64,000 nt of DNA, from assembly GCF_900059565.1 (NCBI RefSeq), contig NZ_FIZW01000002.1, positions 682,001 to 746,000 of the forward strand. The letters are read 5' to 3'. Each line of letters starts with the position of its first letter. Position 1 is the first letter of the stretch. The stretch is from Murdochiella massiliensis (GTDB taxonomy: Bacteria > Bacillota > Clostridia > Tissierellales > Peptoniphilaceae). The position numbers were made by a program, and so were the translations under genes. Shown here one piece after another: positions 34,435 to 43,252 of the stretch. The notes under the pieces were generated by a model that did no database searches, was not told the origin of the DNA, and worked only from the letters and a program-made list of their open reading frames with translations.

Positions 34435-35709
34435 TTATCGCAAAATGATCGCGTCGCGCTCGGGGCCGACGGAAACATAGTGAATCGGGCAATCGAGTGC
34501 TTGTTCAAGATAGAGGACGTAGTCCTTGGCCTCTTTTGGCAGGGCATCCCAGGTACGGCAGGAGGAAATATCCTGTTTCCAGCCGGGAAGCGTGATTTCC
34601 ACCGGTTTTGCTTCTTCCAGACAAGCCGGGAACGGGAACTCGTCGGTCTCCTCGCCATCCACGGTGTAGCGCACGACGACGGGAATTTCGGAAAGATAGC
34701 TGAGGACATCCAGTTTTGTTAAGGCCAGGGTGGTTGCACCTTGAGCCTGCACGCCGTAGCGCGTAGCGACAAGGTCGATGGGTCCGACACGACGCGGACG
34801 TCCGGTTTTTGCGCCGTATTCGTTGCCGGCCTTGCGAAGCGCTTCGGCTTCTTCTCCAAACCACTCACAGGTGAAAGGGCCTTCCCCGACACAGCTGGAA
34901 TAGGCCTTCACCACCCCGATGACGTTGTCCAATTTCACACCGGGATAACCGGATCCGACCGGTGCATAGGCAGCGAGAGCATTGGACGAAGTGGTGTACG
35001 GATGAATGCCTAAATCAAGATCGCGAAGGGCGCCTAACTGCGCTTCAAAAAGAATGCGCTTTCCGGCACGATCCGCCTCACGCAGAACCTTCGCCGTGTT
35101 GCCGATGTAGGGCTTTAGCGGCGTCCCATACTGATCCAGCCAGGCAAGAACCTCCTCGGTGGTGGTCGGTTTCGCACCGTAGACCTTCGTCAGCGTAAGA
35201 TTTTTCCATTCCACCAGCTGTTCCACATGGGCACGCAGATACGCAGGATGCAAAAGTTCGCCGGCAAGGATGGTTTTTTTCGCGGCTTTATCTGCATAGA
35301 ATGGCGCAATCCCCTGTTTGGTCGAGCCGAATTTCTGATCGGCAAGACGCGCTTCTTCCAGAGCGTCCAGCTCACGATGCCAGGGCAAGACGAGAGACGC
35401 CCGTTCGGAAATCTGAAAATGCGGGGGCAACAATTTTACGCCCTTCTTCTCCACTTCCTGCATTTCCTTCCAGAGGTTTTCGCAATCCACGGCAACCCCG
35501 TTGCCGAGAATGTTGATCACGTCCGGGCGAAAAATACCGGAGGGCAAAAGATGTAAAGCAAACGTGCCCTGTTCATTGACCACGGTATGACCGGCATTTC
35601 CGCCGCCCTGATAGCGAACAACCACATCATAGTCTTCCGTTAAAAGGTCCACCATACGGCCTTTGCCTTCATCTCCCCAGTTGATGCCTACAATGGCGCT
35701 ATGTGCCAT
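34435..35709 (-). CDS. purA: adenylosuccinate synthetase
   Basis: Joins IMP and aspartate using GTP to make adenylosuccinate, the committed step to AMP. The N-terminal GTP/IMP-binding loop is WGDEGKGRMVDLL with the general base Asp and RYQGGGNAGHTVV after it. Further family segments are GSTKQGIAPFYADKA, EAQLGALRDLDLGIHPYTTSSN and RPRRVGPIDLVATRY. 424 residues is normal. The DMT transporter gene ends two bases upstream of the start, so the two may be cotranscribed. Confidence 0.97.
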   Translation of the reverse strand: MAHSAIVGINWGDEGKGRMVDLLTEDYDVVVRYQGGGNAGHTVVNEQGTFALHLLPSGIFRPDVINILGNGVAVDCENLWKEMQEVEKKGVKLLPPHFQISERASLVLPWHRELDALEEARLADQKFGSTKQGIAPFYADKAAKKTILAGELLHPAYLRAHVEQLVEWKNLTLTKVYGAKPTTTEEVLAWLDQYGTPLKPYIGNTAKVLREADRAGKRILFEAQLGALRDLDLGIHPYTTSSNALAAYAPVGSGYPGVKLDNVIGVVKAYSSCVGEGPFTCEWFGEEAEALRKAGNEYGAKTGRPRRVGPIDLVATRYGVQAQGATTLALTKLDVLSYLSEIPVVVRYTVDGEETDEFPFPACLEEAKPVEITLPGWKQDISSCRTWDALPKEAKDYVLYLEQALDCPIHYVSVGPERDAIILR

Positions 35710-35710
35710 A

Positions 35711-36748
35711 TCACTTCCTCCATTCGTTTGACGAGCGTACTGTTCCGGATCCGACGGACTGCTTTATCGGCGTTGCTTCGGCCTGTGCAATCGAAATTGC
35801 CTCGGCCTTCGTTATTGGAATCGCTTCTGCCTTCGTTATCGGCATCGCTTCTGCCGATTCGACCAAATTTGCTTCGGCCTGTCCTGCCGATCCGCCCAAT
35901 TCACTATACACCATCGACGCGATCACGATCACACATCCGATGGCCGTGATCGGGGACAGGGGTTCGCTGAGCAAAATGGCCGAGACAAAAACGGCCGAAA
36001 CCGGGTCGACATAGCTCAGCAGGGAAATCGTCGGTGCGGGCAAATGTTGAATGGCGTTGAACCACATGGCGTAGGCCAGACCCGTATGCACCACGCCGAG
36101 TATTAAGGTGTAAACGATCGAACGCATGTCCACCTGTAAAAGCGTCAGGTCTTCAGTGAACAAAACATAGGGAATCAGTACGACGGTCGCGACGCTAAAT
36201 TCCATAAGCGCGAGGCTTGCCCCGTCCACTCCTTTCAGACTTTTCCCGATGCCCATGACCCCGGCATAGCACACTGCGCCCATCAATGCCAAAGCAATGC
36301 CGAGACCGCCTTTCAGCTCACCGTTGATCACGCCCGAGACGAAGAGCATCCCGAAAATAGCGCCACCCATGGCCACTCCTTTGCGCATCGTGATCTTATC
36401 GCCAAAGAAAAAGGGCGAAGCCAACATAAACATCAGCGAAGACATACAATAGCACATCGTAGCGATGGCCACGGTCGTATATCGGTAAGCCTCAAAGAGC
36501 AGAATCCAGTCCGCCGCCGTAATGATTCCGGCCAAAAGGATGCGATTTTTATATTTCATGACCGCCGATGAGAAAGACAGCCGGCCAAAGGCGAATAACA
36601 CCGCCAGAAAAAGGGATCCGATCAAGGCGCGAAATAATACGACTACACTGGAAGGAAAAAGAATTCCGTGTCGAAACAGCCCCAAAGTGCTAAACAGGAG
36701 CATAGTGACGACGAGTTTTCGTTTCGGCGTGAGGAACTTTTCTTCCAT
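35711..36748 (-). CDS. EamA/DMT-family transporter with a repetitive C-terminal tail
   Basis: Ten hydrophobic segments in two EamA halves (residues about 10-135 and 148-280), as in drug/metabolite exporters: ALIGSLFLAVLFAFGRL in the first half and LSYVDPVSAVFVSAILLSEPLS in the second, the latter being the usual EamA end motif. The substrate is unknown; many relatives export amino acids or related metabolites. Residues about 298-330 are an added tail of 8-residue repeats (AEAIPITK and variants, four copies), encoded by a 24-bp DNA repeat at about 35765-35865. Confidence 0.85.
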   Translation of the reverse strand: MEEKFLTPKRKLVVTMLLFSTLGLFRHGILFPSSVVVLFRALIGSLFLAVLFAFGRLSFSSAVMKYKNRILLAGIITAADWILLFEAYRYTTVAIATMCYCMSSLMFMLASPFFFGDKITMRKGVAMGGAIFGMLFVSGVINGELKGGLGIALALMGAVCYAGVMGIGKSLKGVDGASLALMEFSVATVVLIPYVLFTEDLTLLQVDMRSIVYTLILGVVHTGLAYAMWFNAIQHLPAPTISLLSYVDPVSAVFVSAILLSEPLSPITAIGCVIVIASMVYSELGGSAGQAEANLVESAEAMPITKAEAIPITKAEAISIAQAEATPIKQSVGSGTVRSSNEWRK

Positions 36749-36859
36749 TTTTCCTTCCTTTCTGTGAGATTTTTATTGCTTTTGAGGTGAAGTTTTGCAC
36801 GTTGCGCTTTAGACGTTCGAAGAAGGATGTTCAACGATTCGTCGCGCGCCTGTCCTTTT

Positions 36860-38173
36860 CTATTTCACTTCCACGCGATACACACGTGATGCGATGGCAG
36901 TCAATAATTCATACGAAATGGTTTCGGCGCGATAGGCCAAACTGTCGGCGGAAATGCCCCAGCGATTTTCCCTTGCCGGGGAAAGCTTCGTATCGTTACG
37001 TTCCGCCGCAGTGGTCGTAGCACTCGCCATTTTGGTGTCGTCGGTTGTTGTCGTCTTTCCCGCTGCTATCGACGCGCTTTCGTCTCCGAAAAGCGCGGAA
37101 AACGCACGCTCGCTTTCTTCGCGAATTCGGCGAGAATCCGTGTGTTCCCAATCGGAAGCCCCCATCACGAGCACCCGATCGCCCACGTCAACCGGCGGTG
37201 CGTCGGTCACATCCAGCATCAGCTGATCCATGCAAATGCGCCCGATGACCGGACAGGCGACACCTTTCACCAGCATCATGGCGCGGCCGGAAAGAATGCG
37301 CGGATAGCCGTCTGCATAGCCGACCTGCACGGTGGCCACCTTAGTTTTGCGCTTGCTGAACCACGTCCGCCCGTAACCCACGCTCTCGTTTTCGTCCATC
37401 CATTTCACACGGGAAATAGGTGCCGTCCAGCGATACGGAATTTGCAAATCGATGGCACAAGCCGCTTCGCTTTCAATGGAAGGATAGTGTCCATAGAGAC
37501 AAACGCCCAGCCGCGCCGCATCAAACAGTTCTTCGTCCGGGAAGAAGAGAAGACCGGCGTCGTTGGCAATATGACGAAAGGGAATTGAAATTCCTGCCGC
37601 TTTGAGACGTTCAGCCATCCGCCGAAAACGGGAAAGTTGCTCGCGGGCAAAGGGATGCGGAAACGGTACTTCATCCGCCGTCGCAAAGTGAGAAAAGAGC
37701 CCCTCAATGCGCAGATGCGGAAGCTTGGCTACGGCACAAATGTCCGCAAAGGCTTCATCGCTTTCCGTCAGAAAACCGATGCGGCGATGACCCGTGTCCA
37801 GAGCAATATGAATCGGTGCACAAATGCCCAATTTCTCCGCTTCCCGATTCCATGCCTCGGCATCCGCCAAAGTCGAAATGGCGGGACGAATGCCCATCCG
37901 AATGAGTTCAGGACGATCGTCCGGATCGGTGTAGCCAAACAGAAGAATCGGCTTATTGCCTATCGTCTGACGCAAGCTGAACGCTTCCGAGACGGTGGCG
38001 ACACAAAAGCCGGCAACCTCATTGCGAATTGCCTGTGCTACGCGCACCGCGCCCAGGCCATAGGCATCTGCCTTGACGACGCCGAAAATCGATTGCGGAT
38101 GGTCCTTACACATCGCCAACAGATTTTCGCGAATTTTCGTCGTATTCACTTCCAATACGGACTGCGCCTTCAT
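36860..38173 (-). CDS. alr: alanine racemase with a C-terminal low-complexity insert
   Basis: PLP enzyme making D-alanine for peptidoglycan. The PLP lysine is Lys34 in GVVKADAYGLGA; the second catalytic base is Tyr267 in SVGYGRTW; VGYADGYPR and GRICMDQLMLDVT are also diagnostic. The open frame extends to 38404, but ATG 38173 follows GGAGGAAG and gives the correct N-terminus (437 residues). The family usually has 370-390 residues; the excess is a Thr/Ala/Ser-rich stretch at about 349-405, between the RRIREE and DSLAYRAETISYELL segments, the latter being part of the conserved C-terminal domain. Confidence 0.93.
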   Translation of the reverse strand: MKAQSVLEVNTTKIRENLLAMCKDHPQSIFGVVKADAYGLGAVRVAQAIRNEVAGFCVATVSEAFSLRQTIGNKPILLFGYTDPDDRPELIRMGIRPAISTLADAEAWNREAEKLGICAPIHIALDTGHRRIGFLTESDEAFADICAVAKLPHLRIEGLFSHFATADEVPFPHPFAREQLSRFRRMAERLKAAGISIPFRHIANDAGLLFFPDEELFDAARLGVCLYGHYPSIESEAACAIDLQIPYRWTAPISRVKWMDENESVGYGRTWFSKRKTKVATVQVGYADGYPRILSGRAMMLVKGVACPVIGRICMDQLMLDVTDAPPVDVGDRVLVMGASDWEHTDSRRIREESERAFSALFGDESASIAAGKTTTTDDTKMASATTTAAERNDTKLSPARENRWGISADSLAYRAETISYELLTAIASRVYRVEVK

Positions 38174-38393
38174 TCTTCCTCCTTCTGCGCAGCTTGCGCA
38201 GATTATGACAAATATGCTTGGCAGAACGTGCCAATGGTTGGCGATCACGTTTTCGATGAGACGCAACGCCGGTTCGCTTTTCCCCGCCGCGTTGTGTGAC
38301 AAGCCTGCTGTTTCTGGAGGCATGCTTCCCGCAAAGCTTGCGAGGGTCGGTTGTAACGGGCTACAATGAAAAAAAAGCGAAAAGGAGTCTGCT

Positions 38394-39152
38394 ATGAAGC
38401 CCATTATCGGTCTTAGTACGACCTACACCCACAACGATAAGCTTGGCGCCATGTTACACATGGGCGTTCCCGGTCAAAGCTATCACGTCTGCACAGATGA
38501 TTTTGTGTGCGCGGTTTCGGCTGCCGGGGCAACGCCTGTCCTGTTGCCGACGCTAGAAACGGAAGAAGAGCGCGAAGCGCTTCTCGACGTGCTCGACGGC
38601 ATCGTTTTTTGTGGCGGTGCGGATCTCTATACGCCACTCTATGGCGAAAGCACCGAAAAGACCTGCGGTCCCGTTGTTCCCGAGCAGGATCAACACGAAG
38701 CCGCCCTCGCCCGATTGGCAAAGAAACGGAATCTTCCCATGCTTGGCGTTTGCCGCGGAATGCAGCTTCTCAACATTGCCTTCGGCGGAACGCTCTATCA
38801 GGATTTGCCTACGCAAAAACCTTCTTCACTATATCACAGCAATGAGAACGTGCCACGGGAATATGGCGTGCATGCGCTGGAAATTCGGCCACATTCGCTT
38901 CTTGCAGATCTATTCGGTGAAAGCGTCTGGGTGAATTCCTTTCATCATCAGGCAGTGAAAGACGTCGCGCCGTCTCTTTCTGTCAGTGCGCAAACAAAAG
39001 ACGGCGTGATTGAGGCATTGGAATGTTCGGAAATGCCTGCATTTCTCGCCGTTCAATGGCATCCGGAAATGATGGCTGCCAAAGATGATGCTCAGCAGGC
39101 CATTTTTTCCTGGTTGGTCACGTGCGCCCGAGCATTTGCCGGTCGGAAATAA
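38394..39152 (+). CDS. gamma-glutamyl-gamma-aminobutyrate hydrolase-like (peptidase C26, class I GATase)
   Basis: Class I glutamine amidotransferase-fold hydrolase of the PuuD/C26 type, which cleaves gamma-glutamyl amide bonds. The nucleophilic Cys is in MLGVCRGMQLLN; the His-Glu pair is in AVQWHPEMM; VNSFHHQAVKDVA is a family signature. It starts MKPIIGLSTTY, a common start for this family, with AAAAGGAG upstream. 252 residues. The substrate is not determined by sequence; no putrescine-pathway genes are nearby. It is divergent from alr. Confidence 0.88.
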   Translation: MKPIIGLSTTYTHNDKLGAMLHMGVPGQSYHVCTDDFVCAVSAAGATPVLLPTLETEEEREALLDVLDGIVFCGGADLYTPLYGESTEKTCGPVVPEQDQHEAALARLAKKRNLPMLGVCRGMQLLNIAFGGTLYQDLPTQKPSSLYHSNENVPREYGVHALEIRPHSLLADLFGESVWVNSFHHQAVKDVAPSLSVSAQTKDGVIEALECSEMPAFLAVQWHPEMMAAKDDAQQAIFSWLVTCARAFAGRK

Positions 39153-39223
39153 GGCCGTGCGTTCCGTCGGACTGTGCTGCCGAGGCCTTTCGTAACACGT
39201 GCTGACGCGTTCGTTACGTTATG

Positions 39224-39250
39224 TCAACGGTCGTTCATCGCGCGACGGCG
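39224..39250 (-). pseudogene. duplicate of the recR 3' end
   Basis: The minus strand carries CGTCGCGCGATGAACGACCG followed by TTGA, encoding R-R-A-M-N-D-R-stop. The same codons end recR 67 bp upstream, there with a TAA stop. The rest of the gap shows nothing else. Confidence 0.65.
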
Positions 39251-39290
39251 CATGATGGTCGGCGAAAAAACACCGCGGAGGTTCTTCACC

Positions 39291-39911
39291 TTAGCGGTCG
39301 TTCATCGCGCGACGATCTTGCATGGCGCGAGCAAGCGTTAATTCGTCATAATATTCGAGTGAACCGCCAACGGGAATGCCACTGGCAATGCGGCTTACGC
39401 GCACAGGATATGCTTCCAGCTGATCCGCCAGAAAGAGCATGGTGGTCTCCCCTTCCACCGTAGGCGAAAGAGCCAGAATGACCTCTTTTACCGGCGTAGA
39501 ACTGTTCATGGAGTCTTTAATGCGCTGTAGCAGGCGGTGTACGCCGATATCTTCCGGTCCTCGCTGATCCATGGGCGATAGCAGGCCGTCCAGCACATGG
39601 TAGGTGCCGAAATAGGCGGCGCCGCGCTCAATGGCCAACAGATTGGTGACGTCTTCGACAACCGTGATCACGGAATGGTCGCGTTTCGTGGACGCGCAAA
39701 TGGGGCAAATCGCCTCTTCGGTGATATTGCCACAAATGCGACAGCGGTGCACCTTCTCCGTCACGTCCAAAAGGGCGCGGGCAAAGGCGCGTGTGGCGGC
39801 CGGATCTTTCAGGGCATGCAACGCCAGACGTTGTGCCGTCTTTTTCCCAATGGTAGGTTGCTGACGAAAGCGTTCGATCAGCACCTCTACGGACGCCGGA
39901 AATTCGTTCAT
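39291..39911 (-). CDS. recR: recombination protein RecR
   Basis: Part of the RecFOR pathway that loads RecA on gapped DNA. A helix-hairpin-helix region at the start (LIERFRQQPTIGKKTAQRLALHAL, split for length: PTIGKKTAQRLA), a four-cysteine zinc finger CRICGNITEEAICPICAS, and a Toprim domain with ITVVEDVTNLLAIERG and the C-terminal Walker-like GIPVGGSLEYYDELTLARA. 206 residues; last in the conserved dnaX-ybaB-recR set. Confidence 0.96.
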   Translation of the reverse strand: MNEFPASVEVLIERFRQQPTIGKKTAQRLALHALKDPAATRAFARALLDVTEKVHRCRICGNITEEAICPICASTKRDHSVITVVEDVTNLLAIERGAAYFGTYHVLDGLLSPMDQRGPEDIGVHRLLQRIKDSMNSSTPVKEVILALSPTVEGETTMLFLADQLEAYPVRVSRIASGIPVGGSLEYYDELTLARAMQDRRAMNDR

Positions 39912-39970
39912 ATCCCCTCCTTTATTCGCGTTCGGGATGGTAATGTCCCGAATGAGTAGAGTTCAGAATA

Positions 39971-40306
39971 TTAGAGTCCCGGAATGTTCATCCCGCCCGT
40001 TAGGCGTCCCATCTCCGATTCGTTAAGCGCTGTCGCCTGCTGAATTGCATCATTCACGGCAACCATGACGAGATCGGCCAACATTTCTGTATCTTCGGGA
40101 TCCACGACTTCTGGATCAATCACAAGCTCTAACAGCTCATGTTTTCCGTTCATTTTGACTTTAACGACACCGCCGCCGGCACTGGTCTCGATTTCGGTTG
40201 CGTCGATCTTCTGCTGCGTCTCTTCCATCTGACGCTGCAGGCGCTGCATCTTCTTCATCATATTGTTCATATTGTTGCCGCTGCGCGGTCCTTTGAATCC
40301 CTTCAT
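39971..40306 (-). CDS. ybaB: YbaB/EbfC nucleoid-associated protein
   Basis: Small DNA-binding protein that forms tweezer-like dimers. The Met-rich coiled N-terminus (NNMMKKMQRLQRQMEETQQK) and the core GGGVVKVKMNGKHELLELVID, cut here, are typical; it ends in a Gly-rich tail (GGMNIPGL). Located nine bases after dnaX and before recR, the usual arrangement. Confidence 0.95.
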   Translation of the reverse strand: MKGFKGPRSGNNMNNMMKKMQRLQRQMEETQQKIDATEIETSAGGGVVKVKMNGKHELLELVIDPEVVDPEDTEMLADLVMVAVNDAIQQATALNESEMGRLTGGMNIPGL

Positions 40307-40315
40307 GTCTCCTCC

Positions 40316-42418
40316 TTATTCCATCTTTTTGAGTATTTCTTTGGGGATGGTACGTTGTAATTCCTGCCATGTCCAGTCTTCCGCTTCCGACGCCGGGTCC
40401 GCATCGCCGGACAAATTCGTCGGCACGCTTCCTTTGTCTATCGCGCTTGCTGAGGGAGGCGTTGTTGGAACGGCAGTCGTTGGTACAGTTGTCGTTTTTG
40501 TCGACGTGCTCATCCCGTCCTTGGATTTCTTCCTGTCCTCAGGTTGCGTCCCATCCTTAGGTTGCTTCCTGCCCTCAGGTTGTGTCCCGTTCTTAGGTTG
40601 CGTCGACAAGCTCGTCAAATCCTTTAATTGTGTCGACCCGGTTGTGCTGCTCGAAGGTCGCCTTGCCGGTGATTCTTCGCCGAGATGCAGGCGGATCGTT
40701 TCCCCGGCAAAACGGGAAAATGCGGCGGACAGTTCTTCTTCTTTTCCCTTGAGGAGGGCGCCTTTTGCTTCGTTTTCCCGGGCATAGGAAACGTAAGTCT
40801 CGCCCTGGTGTACGTCTATTTTAGCAAAACGCCCCAGAAAAAACGTGGGCACGATTTTTTCTTTTTCCACAACATTGCGCCAGGCATTCTCATGGCGTCG
40901 ATACCAACCTTCGGGATCCGCCGAAAAGGAGTTGGATGGTGTAGTCGGCTGCGGAGCCGTCGTGGGTTGCACCGGCGTTGTCGGCTGTTCCGGACTTTGG
41001 GATGCTGTCGGCGGTGCAGTCTTCGGCTGTTCCGGACTTTTGGGTGCTATTGACGGTGTAGCCTTCGGCTGTTCCGGGCTTTTGAGTGCTATTGACGGTG
41101 TAGCGGGTTGCGGTGGCGCCGATGTTCGAGATGCACCGGCCGGCTGTGGAGCGACAGGTGCAACGGCAGACGTCGGTGTCTCTTTTGCCGATGGAATGGT
41201 AGCCTGCGGCGCGGTGGACGCAACCGCCTGCAACCGTTCCAGCGCATCCCGGATGGCTTTTTCCGGGGATTGCCAGCGTTCCACGATGGCCAGTTTTTGT
41301 TCCAGCGCGACAATACGGCTTTCCAGCACGCGCGGGGAGGCATAATTGATGAGTCGCGCGACGGCGGCCAGAAAGAGCGTTTCCGCGTGATCGGATTTTT
41401 GCAACAGCACCTCGGTTTCCACCAAGTGATCGACGGAGTCAAGCAGGCGCGTCATGGGAATGTCAGCCACGAGCTCCTCCATTTCCCGGCGTTCCATGTC
41501 CGAAATAGGTGCCTTCCACTCCTTGCCGGCCCCTTTGATCAGCAACAATTGCTGAAAATAGGCGATCCATTCCCGAAGGAGTACGGCAGCCTCTTTTCCT
41601 TCCTTAAGGAGGGAGGCGGCATGAGTCATTGCTGCAGTCATGCGATCATTCAACACATCACGCGTAAGCTCGGTCAGCGACAACTTGCCGGCAGTGCCAA
41701 GCACACGATCAACCAGTTCTTCCGTGATATCGGTATCGCCCATGGCCATCACCTGATCGAGCAGCGAGAGCGCGTCACGCAAAGCACCGTCCGCGGCACG
41801 TGCCAGAGCGGTCAACGCTTCCGGTGTAATCGTAACGCCCTGCTTTTCCGCAATGTAGGAAAGGCGTTGCGTAATAACTTCCACATCAATGCGCTTAAAT
41901 TCATAACGTTGGACGCGCGACAGTATAGTGGGCGGAATTTTTTCCGGCTCGGTCGTCGCCAGAATAAAAATCAGGTGTGCGGGCGGTTCTTCCATCATCT
42001 TGAGCAGTGCATTAAAGCCTTCTTTAGTGATCATATGGGCTTCGTCGATGATGTAGACCTTGTAACGCACTTGTGCCGGCGGATAAATGACGGTTTCCCT
42101 TAACTCCCGAATGTCGTCAATTCCGCGGTTGGAGGCGGCATCCATTTCGACGACGTCCATAGTGGTTTCGTCCAAGATGGCACGACAATGAGCGCACGCA
42201 TTACAGGGATTGCCTTCTTGCGGTTCCAAGCAGTTGACCGCGCGTGAAAAAATTTTGGCGCAGGACGTTTTGCCCGTGCCGCGTGTGCCGGAAAAGAGGT
42301 ATGCATGGCCGATATGCCCGGTCATGATCTGATTTTTCAATGCGGTAACAATAGCATCCTGGCCGACCACCTCGTCAAAGGTCTGTGGACGGTAGGCGCG
42401 ATAAAGAGCTTTTTGCAT
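40316..42418 (-). CDS. dnaX: DNA polymerase III subunits gamma/tau
   Basis: Clamp-loader ATPase. Residues 1-370 are the conserved part: start YRAYRPQTFDEVVGQD, Walker A SGTRGTGKTS, a zinc module with CLEPQEGNPCNACAHC, Walker B IIDEAHM and sensor region ATTEPEKIPPTILSR. Residues about 400-510 are a Pro/Thr/Ser/Gln linker with imperfect repeats built on SPEQPK and TAPQPTTP. A C-terminal folded piece (GWYRRHENAWRNVV...) is followed by another Lys/Gln/Asp-rich repeat area (about 600-670). 700 residues, long for the family because of these linkers. Upstream lies a kilobase of repeats. Confidence 0.96.
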   Translation of the reverse strand: MQKALYRAYRPQTFDEVVGQDAIVTALKNQIMTGHIGHAYLFSGTRGTGKTSCAKIFSRAVNCLEPQEGNPCNACAHCRAILDETTMDVVEMDAASNRGIDDIRELRETVIYPPAQVRYKVYIIDEAHMITKEGFNALLKMMEEPPAHLIFILATTEPEKIPPTILSRVQRYEFKRIDVEVITQRLSYIAEKQGVTITPEALTALARAADGALRDALSLLDQVMAMGDTDITEELVDRVLGTAGKLSLTELTRDVLNDRMTAAMTHAASLLKEGKEAAVLLREWIAYFQQLLLIKGAGKEWKAPISDMERREMEELVADIPMTRLLDSVDHLVETEVLLQKSDHAETLFLAAVARLINYASPRVLESRIVALEQKLAIVERWQSPEKAIRDALERLQAVASTAPQATIPSAKETPTSAVAPVAPQPAGASRTSAPPQPATPSIALKSPEQPKATPSIAPKSPEQPKTAPPTASQSPEQPTTPVQPTTAPQPTTPSNSFSADPEGWYRRHENAWRNVVEKEKIVPTFFLGRFAKIDVHQGETYVSYARENEAKGALLKGKEEELSAAFSRFAGETIRLHLGEESPARRPSSSTTGSTQLKDLTSLSTQPKNGTQPEGRKQPKDGTQPEDRKKSKDGMSTSTKTTTVPTTAVPTTPPSASAIDKGSVPTNLSGDADPASEAEDWTWQELQRTIPKEILKKME

Positions 42419-42484
42419 GGTTGCCTCCTATCCTCCATTTTAGCATAGGTGTTGGCGAGCAGAACAAAACTGCCACGTCCGGTC

Positions 42485-42605
42485 GCCTATGCAAAGCCGC
42501 CCCGTCCGCTCGTCGCTCGCTTCTCCTCGTCGCCTCGCTTTATAGCCATTGCTACGGACGCAACTCGTCGAAGAGGCGACTCACGGACGGGGCGGCTTTG
42601 CGGTG
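42485..42605. repeat. long inverted-repeat element C2
   Basis: GCAAAGCCGCCCCGTCCG (42491-42508) and its exact complement (42584-42601) flank a core with CTTCTCCTCGTCGCCTCGCT and ACTCGTCGAAGAGGCGACTC. The core is shared with C1 (12547-12790, opposite strand) and C3 (29470-29560), while the arms are different at each locus and still perfectly complementary. Confidence 0.8.
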
Positions 42606-42661
42606 GATGTGGTGGACAGTAGTTCTTTCGGGGGCGAAATTGCTGAGGGATTTTGATTACA

Positions 42662-42815
42662 CGCGCATAGCGATGGTGGTTTGAGGAAAATGGGTCTCCA
42701 CCACCATCGTAAAAAGGCGGTGCCGGCCTCCGGCCGGCGGTTTGAAAACGCCGCCGAAGGCGGCTACACTTTCGTAATCGCGCCGCCAACGCTGATTTCA
42801 GCGGCGCTCCGCTTT
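42662..42815. repeat. composite palindromic element D2-B3-A3
   Basis: In order: CGATGGTGGTTTGAGG ... CACCACCATCG hairpin (42669-42711); double GC hairpin GCCGGCCTCCGGCCGGC, GGTTTGAAAACG and GCCGCCGAAGGCGGC (42721-42765); linker ACACTTTCGTAATC; A hairpin GCGCCGCCAACGCTGA/TTTCAGCGGCGC. The minus strand of 12242-12400 has the same order. Confidence 0.8.
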
Positions 42816-42863
42816 ATTTTTCGTCGTGTGTCATTGAAATCGTGTTTGTTTTGCAATTATCGT

Positions 42864-43147
42864 GAAACCACTCTACCGATATGCAGGTCGGTGTGGAGTG
42901 GTTTTGCGTTTTTCGGCCATTCCCCTCTACAAGATGATGAATGGGTGTGGAGTGGTTTTGCGTTTTTTGACAGTTCCACTCTACAAGATGATGAATGGGT
43001 GTGGAGTGGTTTTGCCCTTTTCGACGGTTCCCCTCCACAGGATCGCGAAAGGGTGTGGAGTGGTTTTGCACTTTTTGGCAATTCCCCTCTACAAGATGAT
43101 GAATGGGTGTGGAGTGGTTTTGTGTTTTTCGGCCATTCCCCTCTACA
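42864..43147. repeat. GTGTGGAGTGG hairpin array, exact 54-bp period
   Basis: GTGTGGAGTGGTTTTG starts at 42891, 42945, 42999, 43053 and 43107, always 54 bp apart. Before each copy is an inverse word (AACCACTCTACC before the first, then CCCCTCTACA, CCACTCTACA, CCCCTCCACA, CCCCTCTACA), so each unit can fold. Loop sequence AGATGATGAATGG is mostly constant. The six-frame translations are repetitive artefacts. Confidence 0.92.
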
Positions 43148-43152
43148 GCATA

Positions 43153-43252
43153 AGGAGCCGGCCTTTGGCCGGCGGTTTGAAAACGCCGCCGAAGGCGGCT
43201 ACACTTTCGTAATCGCGCCGCCAACAGCAGATCCGGCGGCGCTCCGCTTTCC
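43153..43252. repeat. composite palindromic element B4-A4
   Basis: GCCGGCCTTTGGCCGGC, GGTTTGAAAACGCC, GCCGAAGGCGGC, then ACACTTTCGTAATCGC and a GCGCCGCCAAC ... GGCGGCGCTCCGC hairpin. It repeats the B3-A3 part of 42721-42812 almost exactly, so B-A modules flank both ends of the 54-bp array. The rest to 43472 has no feature I can support. Confidence 0.8.

Noticed and set aside
42862-43212. Protein of about 116 residues with five similar Cys-containing repeats
   Set aside because: The frame follows the exact 54-bp (18-codon) repeat, so any frame without a stop stays open; there is no ribosome site and other frames are equally open.
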